Positions 21,619 through 32,157 of a DNA stretch of 64,000 nt are shown here, piece after piece. Under the pieces are notes generated by a model, which was given only the letters and a program-made list of their open reading frames with translations, was not told the DNA's origin and ran no database searches. This DNA is from Maratus speciosus (Eukaryota > Arthropoda > Arachnida > Araneae > Salticidae): assembly GCA_963932465.1 (NCBI GenBank), contig OZ010799.1, positions 158,468,761 to 158,532,760 of the forward strand, written 5' to 3'. How positions within the stretch are numbered: position 1 is the stretch's first letter; every line of letters begins with the position of its first letter. The translations under genes and the position numbers were made by a program.

Positions 21619-24118
21619 GGCGTATCGAAAAAATCGAAATTTTTTCAAATCTTTTAGCGGTAGTGCGGAAATTTTGTGAACTCCCTTCATTAAAAATTTT
21701 GCGGAATCTTAAAGCCGTGGCTTGATATCTTCTGTCGCCTCAGTGGGCCGAAAGTTCCGAAAATTTGACTAAAAATGATTAAAATACAAAAATTAATAAA
21801 TGATCACAGATTTCGTTGATCTGTTTGAGGTAGTGCTTAAAAGGTATTATGTTTGAACAATAACAACCGCATTTTTAAAAAAAAATTATAGGTTAATATC
21901 GTCTGCTGCCTCATTGGCATCGAATTTTGGAAAATTTGACGCATTTTGGTACTTTTATGCATAACGGTTTACTGCTTGCTTAATGCACAATCCAGACAGA
22001 CTAGGTTTGACACTCTGCCAAAAAAAGTGGAAGACCCCTATTTTCATGCCCAGGAACAAATCAGAGTGACCAGTAAATCGCCTGACCACTCTCTTTCGTC
22101 CGGCTAAGAGCAGTAGGCAGGCGCTACAAGCATCTGTCTGCCTACTGCGCTTAGCTGAACGCAAGAGAGTGGTCAGGCGATTTACTGGTCGCTCTGATTT
22201 GCTCCTGGGCATGAAAATAGGGTTCTTCCACCTTTTTTGGCAGAGTGTCACACCTAGTCTGTCTGGATTGTCCATTAAGCAAGCAGTAAACCGTTATGCA
22301 TACAAGTACCAAAATTCGTCAAAATTTCCAAAATTCGATGCTAATGAGGCAGCAGATGCAACCGATTTTAACTCGTTTAAAGCAGCATACTTTTAATTAG
22401 TGTGAGATGTTTATGATTGCAGTCGTTTTAAAAGGAATTTGTGTTTTGTTTTTTTTAAATTTCGCCTTCATTTTCTAAGATGAGATATGGGTAAATATTT
22501 GATATAAGCAGATAAGCAGAAATAAACAAATAATCCATTGGACTGGTCTCTGAAGTTTCAATTCAAGCCTGCGAATTACACCATTAGACACACCTGTGTT
22601 CACTACAGTGCCGTTACACCAGAGAACAATAAGGTTGCTAAAATCATCCAATAAAGCACCCTTTACGTATTTGTAAGTGCTATTAGATATATCAAGACTA
22701 CATCTACTTTCAGGTGTAATATGCCTCATGTACGTAGAACCAGGTTCCGATACAATATAATAATGCGCCTCTACAATTGTTCTTTGGAACTGTTTGGCCT
22801 CAAGTATTTCTGATGCTAAAGTTTTTTCATGCCGTCCATCGAAAGAAAGATCAGATAGAGTGGAACAATTTTCATTTTATTTTCAGGCCGATTTTTTGTA
22901 AATTCTCGATTTTTACCTTCATATTTTATTTTTGTCTGTGACGAAGCTGGTATATGATTTCGATATTAAACCCAAATCTTTATTAAAACTCGATGCAATA
23001 GCAGCCGTGGCTCTGATGGATATACCATATCTTTTACCGACAAGAACCATCAACCGACAAGTTATTCAGTTTTAAACACATTTGAACGCTCCCAGTTGAC
23101 TGCTGAAGAGACCTTGTATAGGACCTGTGTGGCCATTTTCCTTCTATCTTCACCTCCATCATATATCTTCTATTTTATTTTCCCTTTCATTCTCAACTGA
23201 ATAGCTTAAAGCAGTAGCAAGAGACGCCTGTTTTGCAGATCGAATAGTATCCTGTTCCTTTAAAATTTGACGTTTTTAGAGCCGTATTGTTTCTGGAACA
23301 TTAACGCTTCCAACGAACATTTTTGTTTCTGTTCATTGTCAATGAGGAACACCTGTTCTTTTGCAGAAACTTTGCTTTCTTTCGAAGAGATACACTCCTT
23401 AAAAATCGCTCATTTACAGGCAGATATGTCAAAAGATGTTTTTGCTTTCATTTTAAATTTTTCAATATTTTCGAGAGTAGTTTTGCTTTTTCCAAGAAGT
23501 TTTATATTTTTCATAATTGGTCGACATTACCATGGTATGCGCGTATCATATCACTAACAGTTTATGTAAAACTGAAGCAATGGATGTATCGATGTATAAA
23601 TTTTTCACCTTCAAACCAACAATTTCTGAAATAACTGAAAAACATGGTAGCGACTGCCTACTGCGCTTAGCCGGATGAAAGAGAGTGGTCAAGTGATTTA
23701 GGGGGTCTTCCACATTTTTGGCAGAGTGCCAAACGCTGTCTGTCTGTATTCTTCATTGAGCAAGCAGTAAACTGTTATGCTGAAAAGTACCAAAATGCGT
23801 CAAAATTTCCAAAATTCGATGCCGATGAAGCGGCAGAAGATATTAACCTATAATTCTAAAAACATTTTTGGTTATTGTTGTTCAAAAATAGTACCCATTA
23901 AGCACTACTTCAAACCGATCATCGAAATCTGTGATAATTTTTTAATTTTTGTATTTTAATCATTTTTAGTCCAATTTTCGGAACTTTCGGCCCACTAAGG
24001 CGACAGAAGATATCAACCCACTGCTTTAAGATTCCGCAGAATTTTTAATGAAGGGAGTTCACAAATTTCCCGCACTACCGCTAAAAGATTTGAGAAATTT
24101 CAATTTTTTCGATACGCC

Positions 24119-24122
<4 letters not shown>
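21615..24122. mobile_element. 2.5-kb DNA transposon with long inverted repeats, superfamily unassigned
   Basis: The left end TTAGGGCGTATCGAAAAAAT and the right end (its reverse complement, finishing CCCTAA) head inverted repeats of about 500 bp (21615-22118 and about 23648-24122). A third, shorter piece at about 22138-22350 is inverted relative to the left repeat and lies directly inside it, so the left side is itself a hairpin. The interior carries a decayed minus-strand transposase. Insertion is in (TA)n, so target duplication length cannot be read. Confidence 0.7.
22475..22880 (-). pseudogene. transposase relic of the long-TIR transposon
   Basis: On the minus strand the frame gives 'LSFDGRHEKTLASEILEAKQ', 'YYIVSEPGSTYMRHITPESR', 'LLDDFSNLIVLWCNGTVVNT' and 'NGVIRRLELKLQRPVQWIIC', then runs out of frame near 22530. 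The pattern 'FDGR.EKT', 'EPGS.Y..H.TP.S' and 'CDGT.VNTG...GVIR..E..LQRP.QW..CL' is one I associate with a repeated, transposase-like protein common in arthropods. I cannot assign the superfamily. Further coding remnants with stops continue upstream to about 23640. Plus-strand frames over the same region are shadows. Confidence 0.55.

Positions 24123-24184
<62 letters not shown>
24123..24184. repeat. (TA)n followed by (GA)n microsatellite
   Basis: About 40 bp of TA repeats are followed by about 20 bp of GA repeats, adjoining the right end of the long-TIR transposon. Confidence 0.9.
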
Positions 24185-24185
<1 letters not shown>

Positions 24186-25530
24186 TAAATTATATTACAT
24201 GAATAAATATTGAGAATCTACACCTAATTTAATTAAGATTAGACATTCTCATTTTTTACTATGAAATAAAAAACAAACACTGATTTCATCATTATGTGAA
24301 AGCTGTACAAACGGTAACAATTTTAAATACAATATTTAATTGTGACACGGATTTATTTCTAGAATATAATCATAAAATATTTACATTTTATTAACAGACG
24401 AAGTAGATCATATGAGATTTGAGAAACTAAAAAACATAACTCTTGTGTTTTCTCATAATAGAACTTAAAGAAACAATATTGTCATTAATTAATGAATTAA
24501 AATGTACTCTGTTCTTATTTAGGTGTGCTAGAAGTTATGGTTGGGAAACCATCTATAAATCGATGTACAAAATGTTAATCTCTTTCATCCTTGTCAAATA
24601 TGTTGCTATATTTTAGTGATTAAATAGAAATATTTCGTTCATGAAATTTTACGTAGCCCTATCCGTAAAAGCACTAACATGGGGTCTAGAAGAAGCCATG
24701 AATATTATCATAGGGGAAAAATTGCACTAATTAGCCTTTACAATTTTATAGAAGAACACTTTATTAGTCATAAAAAAAAAACTCTCTTATGAAAGAACTA
24801 TTTATACTGAAGTCATACTTTTGTTTAGAAAATTTTAAAATACTGAAGTCAGAAAAGTTTTATAAAATATTGAATAATGAATAATAAAGTCTACTTACAC
24901 GTGCTATATATATAATTTAATTAAACCTCGTGCAATTACAGTGCTTTTACGCTACTGTGTGTACTAAGTTTATTAATGAGAAGGAACATTCAGCCTCTCT
25001 AGGTAAGCCGGGCGGGACTTGTCTTAGTGAGGGCTGCGCCAGGCAAATGCTTGTCAATTCTATCTCGCACCACTTAAAAAAAAAAAAAAAAAAAAAAAAA
25101 TCAGATTCATTTTGACAATGTCTGCAAGAGAAATACAAAATTTAGTTTCTTAAACTAGTCGTGCGAATAGATTATGAAAATAGTCGCCTGTGGCGGCCCT
25201 ACTTATTATACCTTACATTATCTAGCCAATTCTTAAAAAACAACAATACTTTCGTATAATTAAAAAAAATGGTATTGCACTTTTAAATATTATACAGAGA
25301 ATTGCGTCAAAGGACTTCAGAATCTTATGAACCGAACAAAAAACCTGTCATTCTGTAAACTTGCTGTATTTCAAAATTTTTAGTTAGTTAGGACACGAAG
25401 TGGTCTGTCGGGTGACTCACAGAGTATTTATGAATTTTTCATTCGACCTTCAGTCAGTGGCGTTGCCAGGGTGAGGGTCCAATGTTTTTTTAAAGTTCTA
25501 TTTGCCTTACCTGATCGGCTAATTTTCTGC
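24185..25530. other. AT-rich DNA with a poly(A)-tailed GC-richer segment
   Basis: Mostly featureless. At about 24980-25075 a GC-richer block ('AAGCCGGGCGGGACTTGTCT' and on) ends in an A tract (about 25076-25100). This looks like the 3' end of a retrotransposed sequence, but I could not identify the parent or convincing target duplications. At 25455-25490 'AGTGGCGTTGCCAGGGTGAG' is a mobile-element end phrase also seen inverted near 25800 and 42915. Confidence 0.45.
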
Positions 25531-25536
25531 TATTAA

Positions 25537-25756
25537 CCCCTTAATTCTCGCTCCCGTGATATTCACTGGCTGTGTTTTTTATTCATTTTATTCTTTTTTG
25601 TTTGATTTCCACCAGATTTATAAAATAGTGCAATTGGCTGTATTATGGTATCAATTTACCTTTCATTAAATAAGGTGAATATTTCTTTATCAAAAAAAGT
25701 GATGCCAATAAGCAATTTGAACTGTTAAACCGTAATTTAATGCGACCATGAAGGGG
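25537..25756. mobile_element. piggyBac-like MITE, CTCGCTCCCGTGATATTCAC family, complete copy
   Basis: TTAA (25533-25536) precedes CCCCTTAATTCTCGCTCCCG and the right end CGACCATGAAGGGG is followed by TTAA (25757-25760). 220 bp, non-coding. The damaged relative at 18887-19097 lies in opposite orientation. Confidence 0.75.
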
Positions 25757-26013
25757 TTAATCAAGGAGAAGATAACTTTAGAATATTAGAGGTATCCAGA
25801 GCATTTGGACCCCATCCCTGGCTACACCACTGTTTCCAATTACATACAGGATTGAGTTTTCTTACACCGTGAATAGGATGAAATCACCTAAATGATATAT
25901 CCGAATAAGAATGGGCATGTCTTTGAACCAGTGTTGCTCTCTTTTTCATTTCTTTTAGATTTTGTTCTGTAGACAATAATACAGCCGCTTGTAAATAATA
26001 ATATTACTTTAAA

Positions 26014-26932
26014 CTAGTCGGATGTGGCAATCCCAAAAACTTATACATGTTAATACTTCCTGAAAAATGCAGCATATCAGCGCCAACGATTAGACGATTT
26101 ACACCAAAATCTAATAAACAACAACTTATAACAACTTCTAACTGAATCTGAAGTTTGATGAAAATCCGTCCATTACTTTTTGAGATGGAGCTATTGCGGA
26201 AATTGTAAAAAAATCTGCATAGCAGCGCCACCTGTTGGGTGATTTACACCGAAAACTAATTAGGACCAATTTATACTATGGAGTAATTTAATCAAAAGCT
26301 TGATGAAAATTCATACATTAGTTCTTGAGATACAGCTATTGTGGAAATCTTGAAAAATTCAGCATAGAAATGCCACCTGTCGAGCGATTTACACCAAAAG
26401 TTAAACAGCATTAATTTATATCAGGGACTAACCGAATATGAAGTTTGATGAAAATAGTGAATTTGTTCTTGAGATAGAGCTATTGCGATAATCATGAATA
26501 ATGCAGCATAGTAGCGCCACATGTTGGGATATTTTCACCAAAACGTAATCAACATCAAATTATATCACAGACTAAGTGAATCTGAAGTTTTATGAAAATC
26601 AGTGCAGTACTTCTTGAGATATAGCTATTGCGGAAATCGTGAAAAATACATAATAGCAGCGCCGCCTGTTTGGCGATTTACACCAAAAAGCTATCAGAAC
26701 CATTTTATATCAAGGTGTAACTGAATCTAAAATTTTGTGAAATTCCTTGCATTAGTTCTTGAGATAGAGTGCCCGCAAAAGTTTTGTCACATACAGACTC
26801 ACAGAGTGACAGACAAACATTTTCTAAAAACCATCAAATCGTGTTCAGGACCTTCTAAAACGTATAAATCCATCGAAAACCGGAAGTCGAAATTTTTCAC
26901 GAATCCAATACTTTCTTCTTGTAAAGATATAG
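26014..26932 (-). mobile_element. Helitron-like element built of 145-bp repeats, copy A2 (inverted)
   Basis: Reverse orientation of 19375-20549. The tail 'CTAGTCGGATGTGGCAATCC' lies at the left and the 'CCATCGAAAACCGGAAGTCG' head at the right. 'GTTCTTGAGATAGAGCTATT' variants recur at about 145-bp intervals. It lacks the nested MITE of copy A1. The two copies face each other tail to tail across about 5.5 kb. Confidence 0.55.
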
Positions 26933-26950
26933 TCTAAGGGTAAAAGTTCA

Positions 26951-27223
26951 TGCCAGACGGCCTTAAATATGGCAACGAAATTGCCTGTTTCAAGAGTGTT
27001 TTATAGTTTAAAAATTATAATTCATCTTTAAGTCATTTTATGGCATTAACTTTGCAACCGAATTTGTGTGTGGAAAATTAATTATAGGGTGTCTGTTAGC
27101 CAAAGAGAAATATCTTTTTACTTTTAAGCTTGATAAAATGTCGTAAAGATGACTTATAAATTTTAAAATATAAAACACTCTTGAAACAGGCACTTTCGTT
27201 GCCATATTTAAAGCCGTCTGGCA
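26951..27223. mobile_element. palindromic MITE, TGCCAGACGGC ends
   Basis: The element begins TGCCAGACGGCCTTAAATAT and ends in the near-complement AAGCCGTCTGGCA. The inverted arms also share 'CTGTTTCAAGAGTGTTTTAT'. A 70-bp stretch including 'TGGCATTAACTTTGCAACC' is present at 27041 and again at 27219, so the right flank duplicates an internal piece. Non-coding. Confidence 0.65.
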
Positions 27224-27403
27224 TTAACTTTGCAACCAAATTTGTGTCTTGCAAATTAATTATAGGTTGTCTGATACCCAAAGAGTAATATGTTACCTAT
27301 AAATGGGAATATGGCAGGGTCTTAGCAACATTGGCAACGTCTGGCAGTAATGGATTAATATCACAAATCGTTAGTAGAAACAGATGTTATAAACAAAAAA
27401 TGC

Positions 27404-28391
27404 ATGCTAAAATGACGTAATTTTGAAGTTTTTTGACCTACATAACCCCTTCTCTCGCAGGTAAACGCAACGTCTCCAGCCAGCCAGACCGTCTGCAAAC
27501 GTACTACACCATTAAACGGAAGAACATATAGAAAAATCATCGTTGATAAAATAACGTCATTTTGAAGTTTTTTGACCTACATAACCCTTTCTCCTGCAGG
27601 TGAACGCAACGTCTCTCGCCAGCCAGACCGTCCGCAAACTTACTACACCATAAAACGGAAGAACATATAGAAAAATGATCGTTGATAAAATGACGCAATT
27701 TTGAAGTTTTTTGACCTGCATAACCCCTTCTCCCGCAGGTGAACGTAACGTTTCCCATCAGCCAGACCGTCCACAAAACGTACTACACCATAAAACGGAA
27801 GAACATATAGAAAAACGAACCTTGATAAAATGATGTAATTCTGAAGTTTTTTGACCTACATAACCCCTTCTCCCGCTGGTAAACGCAACGTCTCCCGACA
27901 GCCAGACCGTCCGCAAACGTACTACAACCATAAAACGGAAGAACATATAGAAAAACGAGCCTTGATAAAATGACGTAATTTTGAAGTTTTTTGACCTGCA
28001 TAACACCTTCTCCCACAGGTAAACGCAACGTCTCCCGACAGCCAGACTGTCCGCAAACGTACTACAACCATAAAACGGAAGAACATATAGAAAAACGAGC
28101 CTTGATAAAATGACGTAATTTTGAAGTTTTTTGACCTACATAACCCCTTCTCCCACAGGTAAACGCAACGTCTCCCGACAGCCAGACCGTCCGCAAACGT
28201 ACTACAACCATAAAACGGAAGAACATATAGAAAAACGAGCCTTGATAAAATGACGTAATTTTGAAGTTTTTTGACCTGCATAACACCTTCTCCCACAGGT
28301 AAACGCAACGTCTCCCGACAGCCAGACTGTCCGCAAACGTACTACACCATAAAACGGAAGAACATATAGAAAAATGATCCTTGATAAAATC
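27404..28391. repeat. clean seven-copy minisatellite, 139-140 bp unit
   Basis: 'TTTTGAAGTTTTTTGACCT' starts at about 27421, 27560, 27699, 27839, 27979, 28119 and 28259, with intervals of 139, 139, 140, 140, 140 and 140 bp. Units also share 'AACCCCTTCTCCCGCAGGT' and 'GCCAGACCGTCCGCAAACGT'. The last four copies are nearly identical, showing recent homogenisation. Minus-strand open frames across it arise from the repeat and are not credible genes. Confidence 0.9.
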
Positions 28392-28444
28392 AGGTGACGA
28401 AAACATTGCTAGCTCTTAGAATAATAGAAGAAAGTAAAAATATA

Positions 28445-28919
28445 CAGGGTGATTCTAAATTCATGGTACAAACTTTAAGTGTGGGTACAGGACACTGTAA
28501 AAATCATTTGTAGTACAGGGATGTATGGACACAAATGATGCGTTGGAGTAAAAACACCAGGGGGTCAATTAAGCCCTTAAAAAAAACGCAAAACTGGCAA
28601 ATCTGTCAAACTCAGGAAATACATGAAATAGAACTCGTGTTTTTTTTTAATTCCAAAATTTCGGTTATACCGGAAATGTTCAAGGAAGAGTTTTTTCTCT
28701 GTGTAACCATGAAATGTCTGTCTGAAATAAAGAAAAGAATAGTATAGGAATTTTCTAATATGAATGAGAAATTTTTAAATAAAAAAGGGGCCTAATTGAC
28801 CCTCAGGTCTTTGTACCTCAACGTGTCACTTGTGCCCATACATCCCTATACAATAAATAATTGTTACAGTGTCCTGTACCATCACTTAAAGTTTGTACCA
28901 TGAATTTAAAATTACCTTG
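28445..28919. mobile_element. mariner-like MITE, CAGGGTGATTCTAAATTCAT ends
   Basis: The left end CAGGGTGATTCTAAATTCAT and the right end 'CATGAATTTAAAATTACCTTG' are inverted, with TA on both sides. Complementarity continues through 'GGTACAAACTTTAAGTG' and 'TACAGGACACTGTAA'. 475 bp, no transposase. Confidence 0.75.
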
Positions 28920-28925
28920 TATATA

Positions 28926-30644
28926 TAGTAGAGTGCTGATTAACCGCATCGGTCGGAACAGAGGCCGATCCGGTTAATGAAAATTCCGGATAATTGTACA
29001 ATTTTAAAATACGGCTATGGCAATGTTTTTTAGGTAACTTCCCTTTACACCTTTTCCAGGCTTAAGAGGGATGTTCCTGTGGGAAAAAATATCCCTGGGA
29101 CTCTGGCGCGCTAGAAGTGAAACTTCTTAGGCTGAACACAAGCTAGAAACAGGTGATTTTGTGTATTGCTTTCTTTGCATATTTTGACGATTTTATTATT
29201 TCAAGATTAGGAAATGGTTATTTAACGGTTAACTTCCGTGACATCCAGCCGAATTTACCCTACCGCGCCTAAAGAAGGTGCCACAGGTTCTACATATTTA
29301 TGGACACCCAGTGATCTCTGGGTACACCACTCTAAGATTGCTATTGTCTATCTTTTTCTATACAGTGTAACCTCTTTTATCCGAAACTCTTTTAACCGAA
29401 ACTCTCGGTTAACCGAAATCCATTTTGAATTTTTATTTTTTTTTTACTATCACATTCCTTGTGTGAAAAATCTATTTTGAAAGCTTAAAAAAACAAAACA
29501 AAACAAACTATCATATTACCTGTATGCAAGCGGTCCTTTCCAAACTACGAGTACATATAAATATTTTCAATACCCTTTCTTAAAGTTCCTTCGAATTTAA
29601 CTTTAGATCCCGTAAGCTGCGGAGTGGAACGAAGAAAACGAACTAATTAACAATTTTGAAGCATTTGAATTTTTTGCAAAAGGTTTGCTGGCTAGAGCAG
29701 TAGAAAGACTGTGATACTGGTGAACTAATAATATTAAAAACCTCCGTGATAGAGCTTCAAAGCAAAGGCAATCGAAACTGCGACAAACAAAACTTTTTTT
29801 CAAACCCTTGTGATAAATGTAAAAGGTACTTAATTTCAAAATTAAAATTCAGGTAATTTATTTTTGTTTCTATTCTGCTATTGCTTTATTTTTATTAAGC
29901 TCTTGTTACCACAATAAGAAATATTGCATTTATTATTCTTAATCTTAAAATTAAAGCATTCTCGATTATTCGAAAATTTCGATTTTCCGAAAGAGGGTCG
30001 ATCCCTATTACTTCGGATAATCGAGGTTCTACTGTATTTAAAAACCTTTTCTATCTTATATATATATAAATGTTATACCTTCACTATATTGATATATATA
30101 GGAGGAAAAAAAATGCATGGCCCTGAAAAGACCCTTTTTTTGGTTTATGTGGCTTTTGCTACCTCCTTTCAGCTTTTCCTTCCCAAGCTTTGCGAGTGTA
30201 ACTCTGAACAGTGCTAACTCTTTCTCTCTTTTTAATCCTTCTAATAGTAGTTTTATAACTACAGTTAGACCTTTTTATATAATCTTTAAGATATTTATTA
30301 TTTTTACTCATCTTAAGTCTTAACTTAATATTAAACTTTATTTCATTTATATACTTAACGATTTAATTTCCTCTTTAAATTTCTGATTTTTATCTCTAAA
30401 GTAGTTCTAAACTGCAGTTACATTTTCCCCAATGGCTCAGAAAACATAAGATATTTCAATTCCTAGACTGGATGTTAAGCTGTTTTCAGCTAGGAAACCT
30501 CTCAATGCTTTTCACCTGTTCAGCCTAAAGAAGTTAAACTTCAAATATTTTGGAGAAGGCGAAAAAAAAAAGTATTGTCCTTGATCGATTCGGTTAATTG
30601 GACAATCCGGTTAATCAGCTTCCGAATAATCGGCGCTCAAATGT
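28926..30644. mobile_element. Tigger/pogo-like element, outer copy, degenerate
   Basis: The left end 'TAGAGTGCTGATTAACCG' and the right end 'CCGAATAATCGGCGCTCAA' are degenerate forms of the Tigger-type terminus seen intact at 59647. Subterminal segments remain complementary (a 'GAAACTTCTTAGGCTGAACA' block near 29120 and its complement near 30520). A second Tigger-like element is nested inside. No intact gene remains. Confidence 0.55.
29363..30034 (+). mobile_element. Tigger/pogo-like element nested in the previous one, with transposase tail relic
   Basis: CAGTGTAACCTCTTTTATCC at the left and 'GGATAATCGAGGTTCTACTG' at the right are bounded by TA. Around 29640-29810 the plus strand keeps 'NFEAFEFFAKGLLARAVERL' and, in a neighbouring frame, 'DRASKQRQSKLRQTKLFFKP'. 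This resembles the C-terminal tail of pogo/Tigger (CENP-B-like) DDE transposases. Stops and a frameshift show it is dead. 672 bp, so most of the gene is deleted. Confidence 0.55.
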
Positions 30645-30894
30645 ACTTTTAAATTTTGATAAAAGTCACTTTTCTATATATATATATATATAAATCTTTT
30701 TGCATAATTTCATGAAATCAAAATATGTTTAGATCTAATAAATATTGACATTTAGTTTTCTCTTTTTCAACGAACTTTTCGTGAACTCTGTAGTCCTGTG
30801 GTGGATTTTGTTGTTTTTCGAAGCGTGTCGGCAGAAGATGAAATTTTCAATTTCAGACATGTAATTATCCAATGGATTTAACTCGAAACTGGTA

Positions 30895-31098
30895 GACGGG
30901 AAGTGCTGGGTTCGATCCCAATCGCGCCCGTCGGCCTAATCGTTCGGAGTTTTCGTGGTTTTCTTCGAGCCATGGATTTCCATGCGTTAATACGGGTTAG
31001 GTTCCCTTAGAAAGACCCCCACGAAGGGCACTCCCCCTCGGGCCTATATCCCTAGTGTAGATAATCGGCCGTCACAAATCAACCAACCAACCAATGGA
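30895..31098 (+). mobile_element. tRNA-derived SINE, 5'-truncated, AACC-rich tail
   Basis: A B-box-like GGTTCGATCCC occurs near 30910, followed by a conserved-looking GC-rich body ('GCGCCCGTCGGCCTAATCG', 'CCCCCACGAAGGGCACTCCC') and an AACCAACCAACCAA tail. The A-box half of the tRNA head is missing or unrecognisable. This SINE is unrelated to the fold-back SINEs at 31443 and 56858. Confidence 0.6.
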
Positions 31099-31104
31099 TT
31101 TAAT

Positions 31105-31430
31105 TAAGAGATATTTCGTATTTTTTGACCATTTTAAGGGTTTTATTTTTATTTTTATTTTTTTTTTTTCAGAATATGACCATTTTTCAACTTTAATAAA
31201 TATTTAATTTAAACTATTTTACAAAAACTATATTTTAATAAATTATTCTGGATTATAAATCAGAATATACGAAATTTAAAGAAATATAAATAAAATTTTA
31301 CAACTACTTAAAAAATTATCGCATACAATTAATTGTTATATGATAGTAATAAAATATCCATTAATTACATGAAAAAATAATTGGTATTTGATGGTAATCA
31401 AATATCCATTAATTACTTAAAAATCAATTA
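31105..31430. other. AT-rich DNA, no gene
   Basis: T-rich and A-rich runs, and two similar phrases ('AAATATCCATTAATTAC') about 50 bp apart. Nothing coding. Confidence 0.5.
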
Positions 31431-31469
31431 AATACATTTTAGATGTAAATTTCCAACTGGGAGAAAAAT

Positions 31470-31543
31470 GTCCGGTCCAGGATTCGAACCCGGGACCTCC
31501 TGGCTGAAGCCGCCAGTGCTCCGCCATCTGAGTTATCCCGGAC
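31470..31543 (-). tRNA. tRNA-like arm of SINE copy 1 (antisense arm)
   Basis: This is a near-identical inverted copy of the body at 31602-31675, differing at about 3 of 74 positions. B box GGTTCGAATCC is intact. Given its position in a mobile element this is a SINE promoter module or pseudo-tRNA, not a cellular tRNA gene. Confidence 0.6.
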
Positions 31544-31601
31544 GATTCCGGTCGAACTTTTTCACGCAGCTAACCTTGGGTGAAAAGGTTCGACCAGAAT
31601 C

Positions 31602-31675
31602 GTCCGGGATAGCTCAGATGGCAGAGCACTGGCGGCTTCAGCCAGGAGGTCCCGGGTTCGAATCCTGGTCCGGAC
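31602..31675 (+). tRNA. tRNA-like head of SINE copy 1
   Basis: Acceptor GTCCGGG pairs with TCCGGAC. A D-arm GCTC/GAGC, an anticodon stem CTGGC/GCCAG with loop GGCTTCA, and a T-arm CCGGG/CCTGG with TTCGAAT can all be drawn. A box TAGCTCAGATGG and B box GGTTCGAATCC fit Pol III promoters. The loop would read CTT with G instead of the universal U at position 33, so it is a degenerate tRNA and part of the SINE. T5 follows immediately and could act as a Pol III terminator. Confidence 0.65.
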
Positions 31676-31791
31676 ATTTTTCGCCCAGTTGGAAATTTAC
31701 ATCTAATATGATTTGTTTACCAATTAGAATAATTGTGTTAATATTAATCTTGTGAAATACATTTTAGTTTTTAAAAGAAATTACTTGTATT

Positions 31792-31952
31792 CATAGCTGC
31801 CAACTTGTACGGATTTTTCATACCACTAAAATTTAATAGAAAATTTTAGCTAACTGAATTACCGGAATTCAAGCCGTTTTAACGTTTAAATAAGTCAAAA
31901 ATTTCTATTAAATTTTAGTGGTAAGAAACATCTGTGCAAGTTGGCAGCTATG
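31792..31952. mobile_element. palindromic MITE, CATAGCTGCCAACTTG ends
   Basis: The left arm CATAGCTGCCAACTTGTACG and its complement at the right end (GCAAGTTGGCAGCTATG) flank a 161-bp element. The arms also share 'CCACTAAAATTTAATAGAAA'. TGTATT abuts both ends. Superfamily not assigned. Confidence 0.7.
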
Positions 31953-32157
31953 TGTATTATAAATTTATTTTGTTTTGTTTATTAAATTATTTTAACTTTA
32001 TACTTATTTTTTTAATATGTTTCTCAAATAGCTCTAATAATGGAAAGGGAATTCAAAATATTTTTAACTATTAAAGAAAAAATAATCCTTTAAAATGTTA
32101 TTTTGGTGTACTTTTAAGTGTTATTTGAAAAAAAAAAAATATATATATATATATATA

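Larger units (their letters stand above)
31443..31755 (+). mobile_element. fold-back tRNA SINE, copy 1 (antisense tRNA - loop - sense tRNA - tail)
   Basis: The 313-bp insert is bounded by a 13-bp direct repeat AAATACATTTTAG (about 31430-31442 and 31755-31767), a retrotransposition-type target duplication. Inside lie an antisense tRNA-like body (31470-31543), a short central loop whose flanks also pair, a sense tRNA-like body (31602-31675), then TTTTTCGCCCAGTTGGAAAT and a tail ending 'AATTGTGTTAATATTAATC'. The 5' arm begins exactly as the complement of the first bases of the tail. Copy 2 at 56858-57219 has the same architecture and tail but a different tRNA head. Confidence 0.75.

Noticed and set aside
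22169..22396. Plus-strand 75-residue frame with RRFTGRSDLLLG
   Set aside because: It lies in the inverted repeat of the long-TIR transposon and the same text appears on the opposite strand in the other arm. Not a gene.
23267..23634. Plus-strand frames of about 100 codons
   Set aside because: They are antisense to the decayed minus-strand transposase region and have no recognisable domain.
27758..28406. Overlapping 80-128 residue open frames on the minus strand
   Set aside because: They are generated by the 140-bp tandem repeat passing through all three frames. Composition and repetition show no protein-like conservation.
31602..31675. Functional cellular tRNA gene
   Set aside because: Although it folds, it lies in a fold-back mobile element with target duplications, the loop lacks U33 and the partner arm is an inverted copy.
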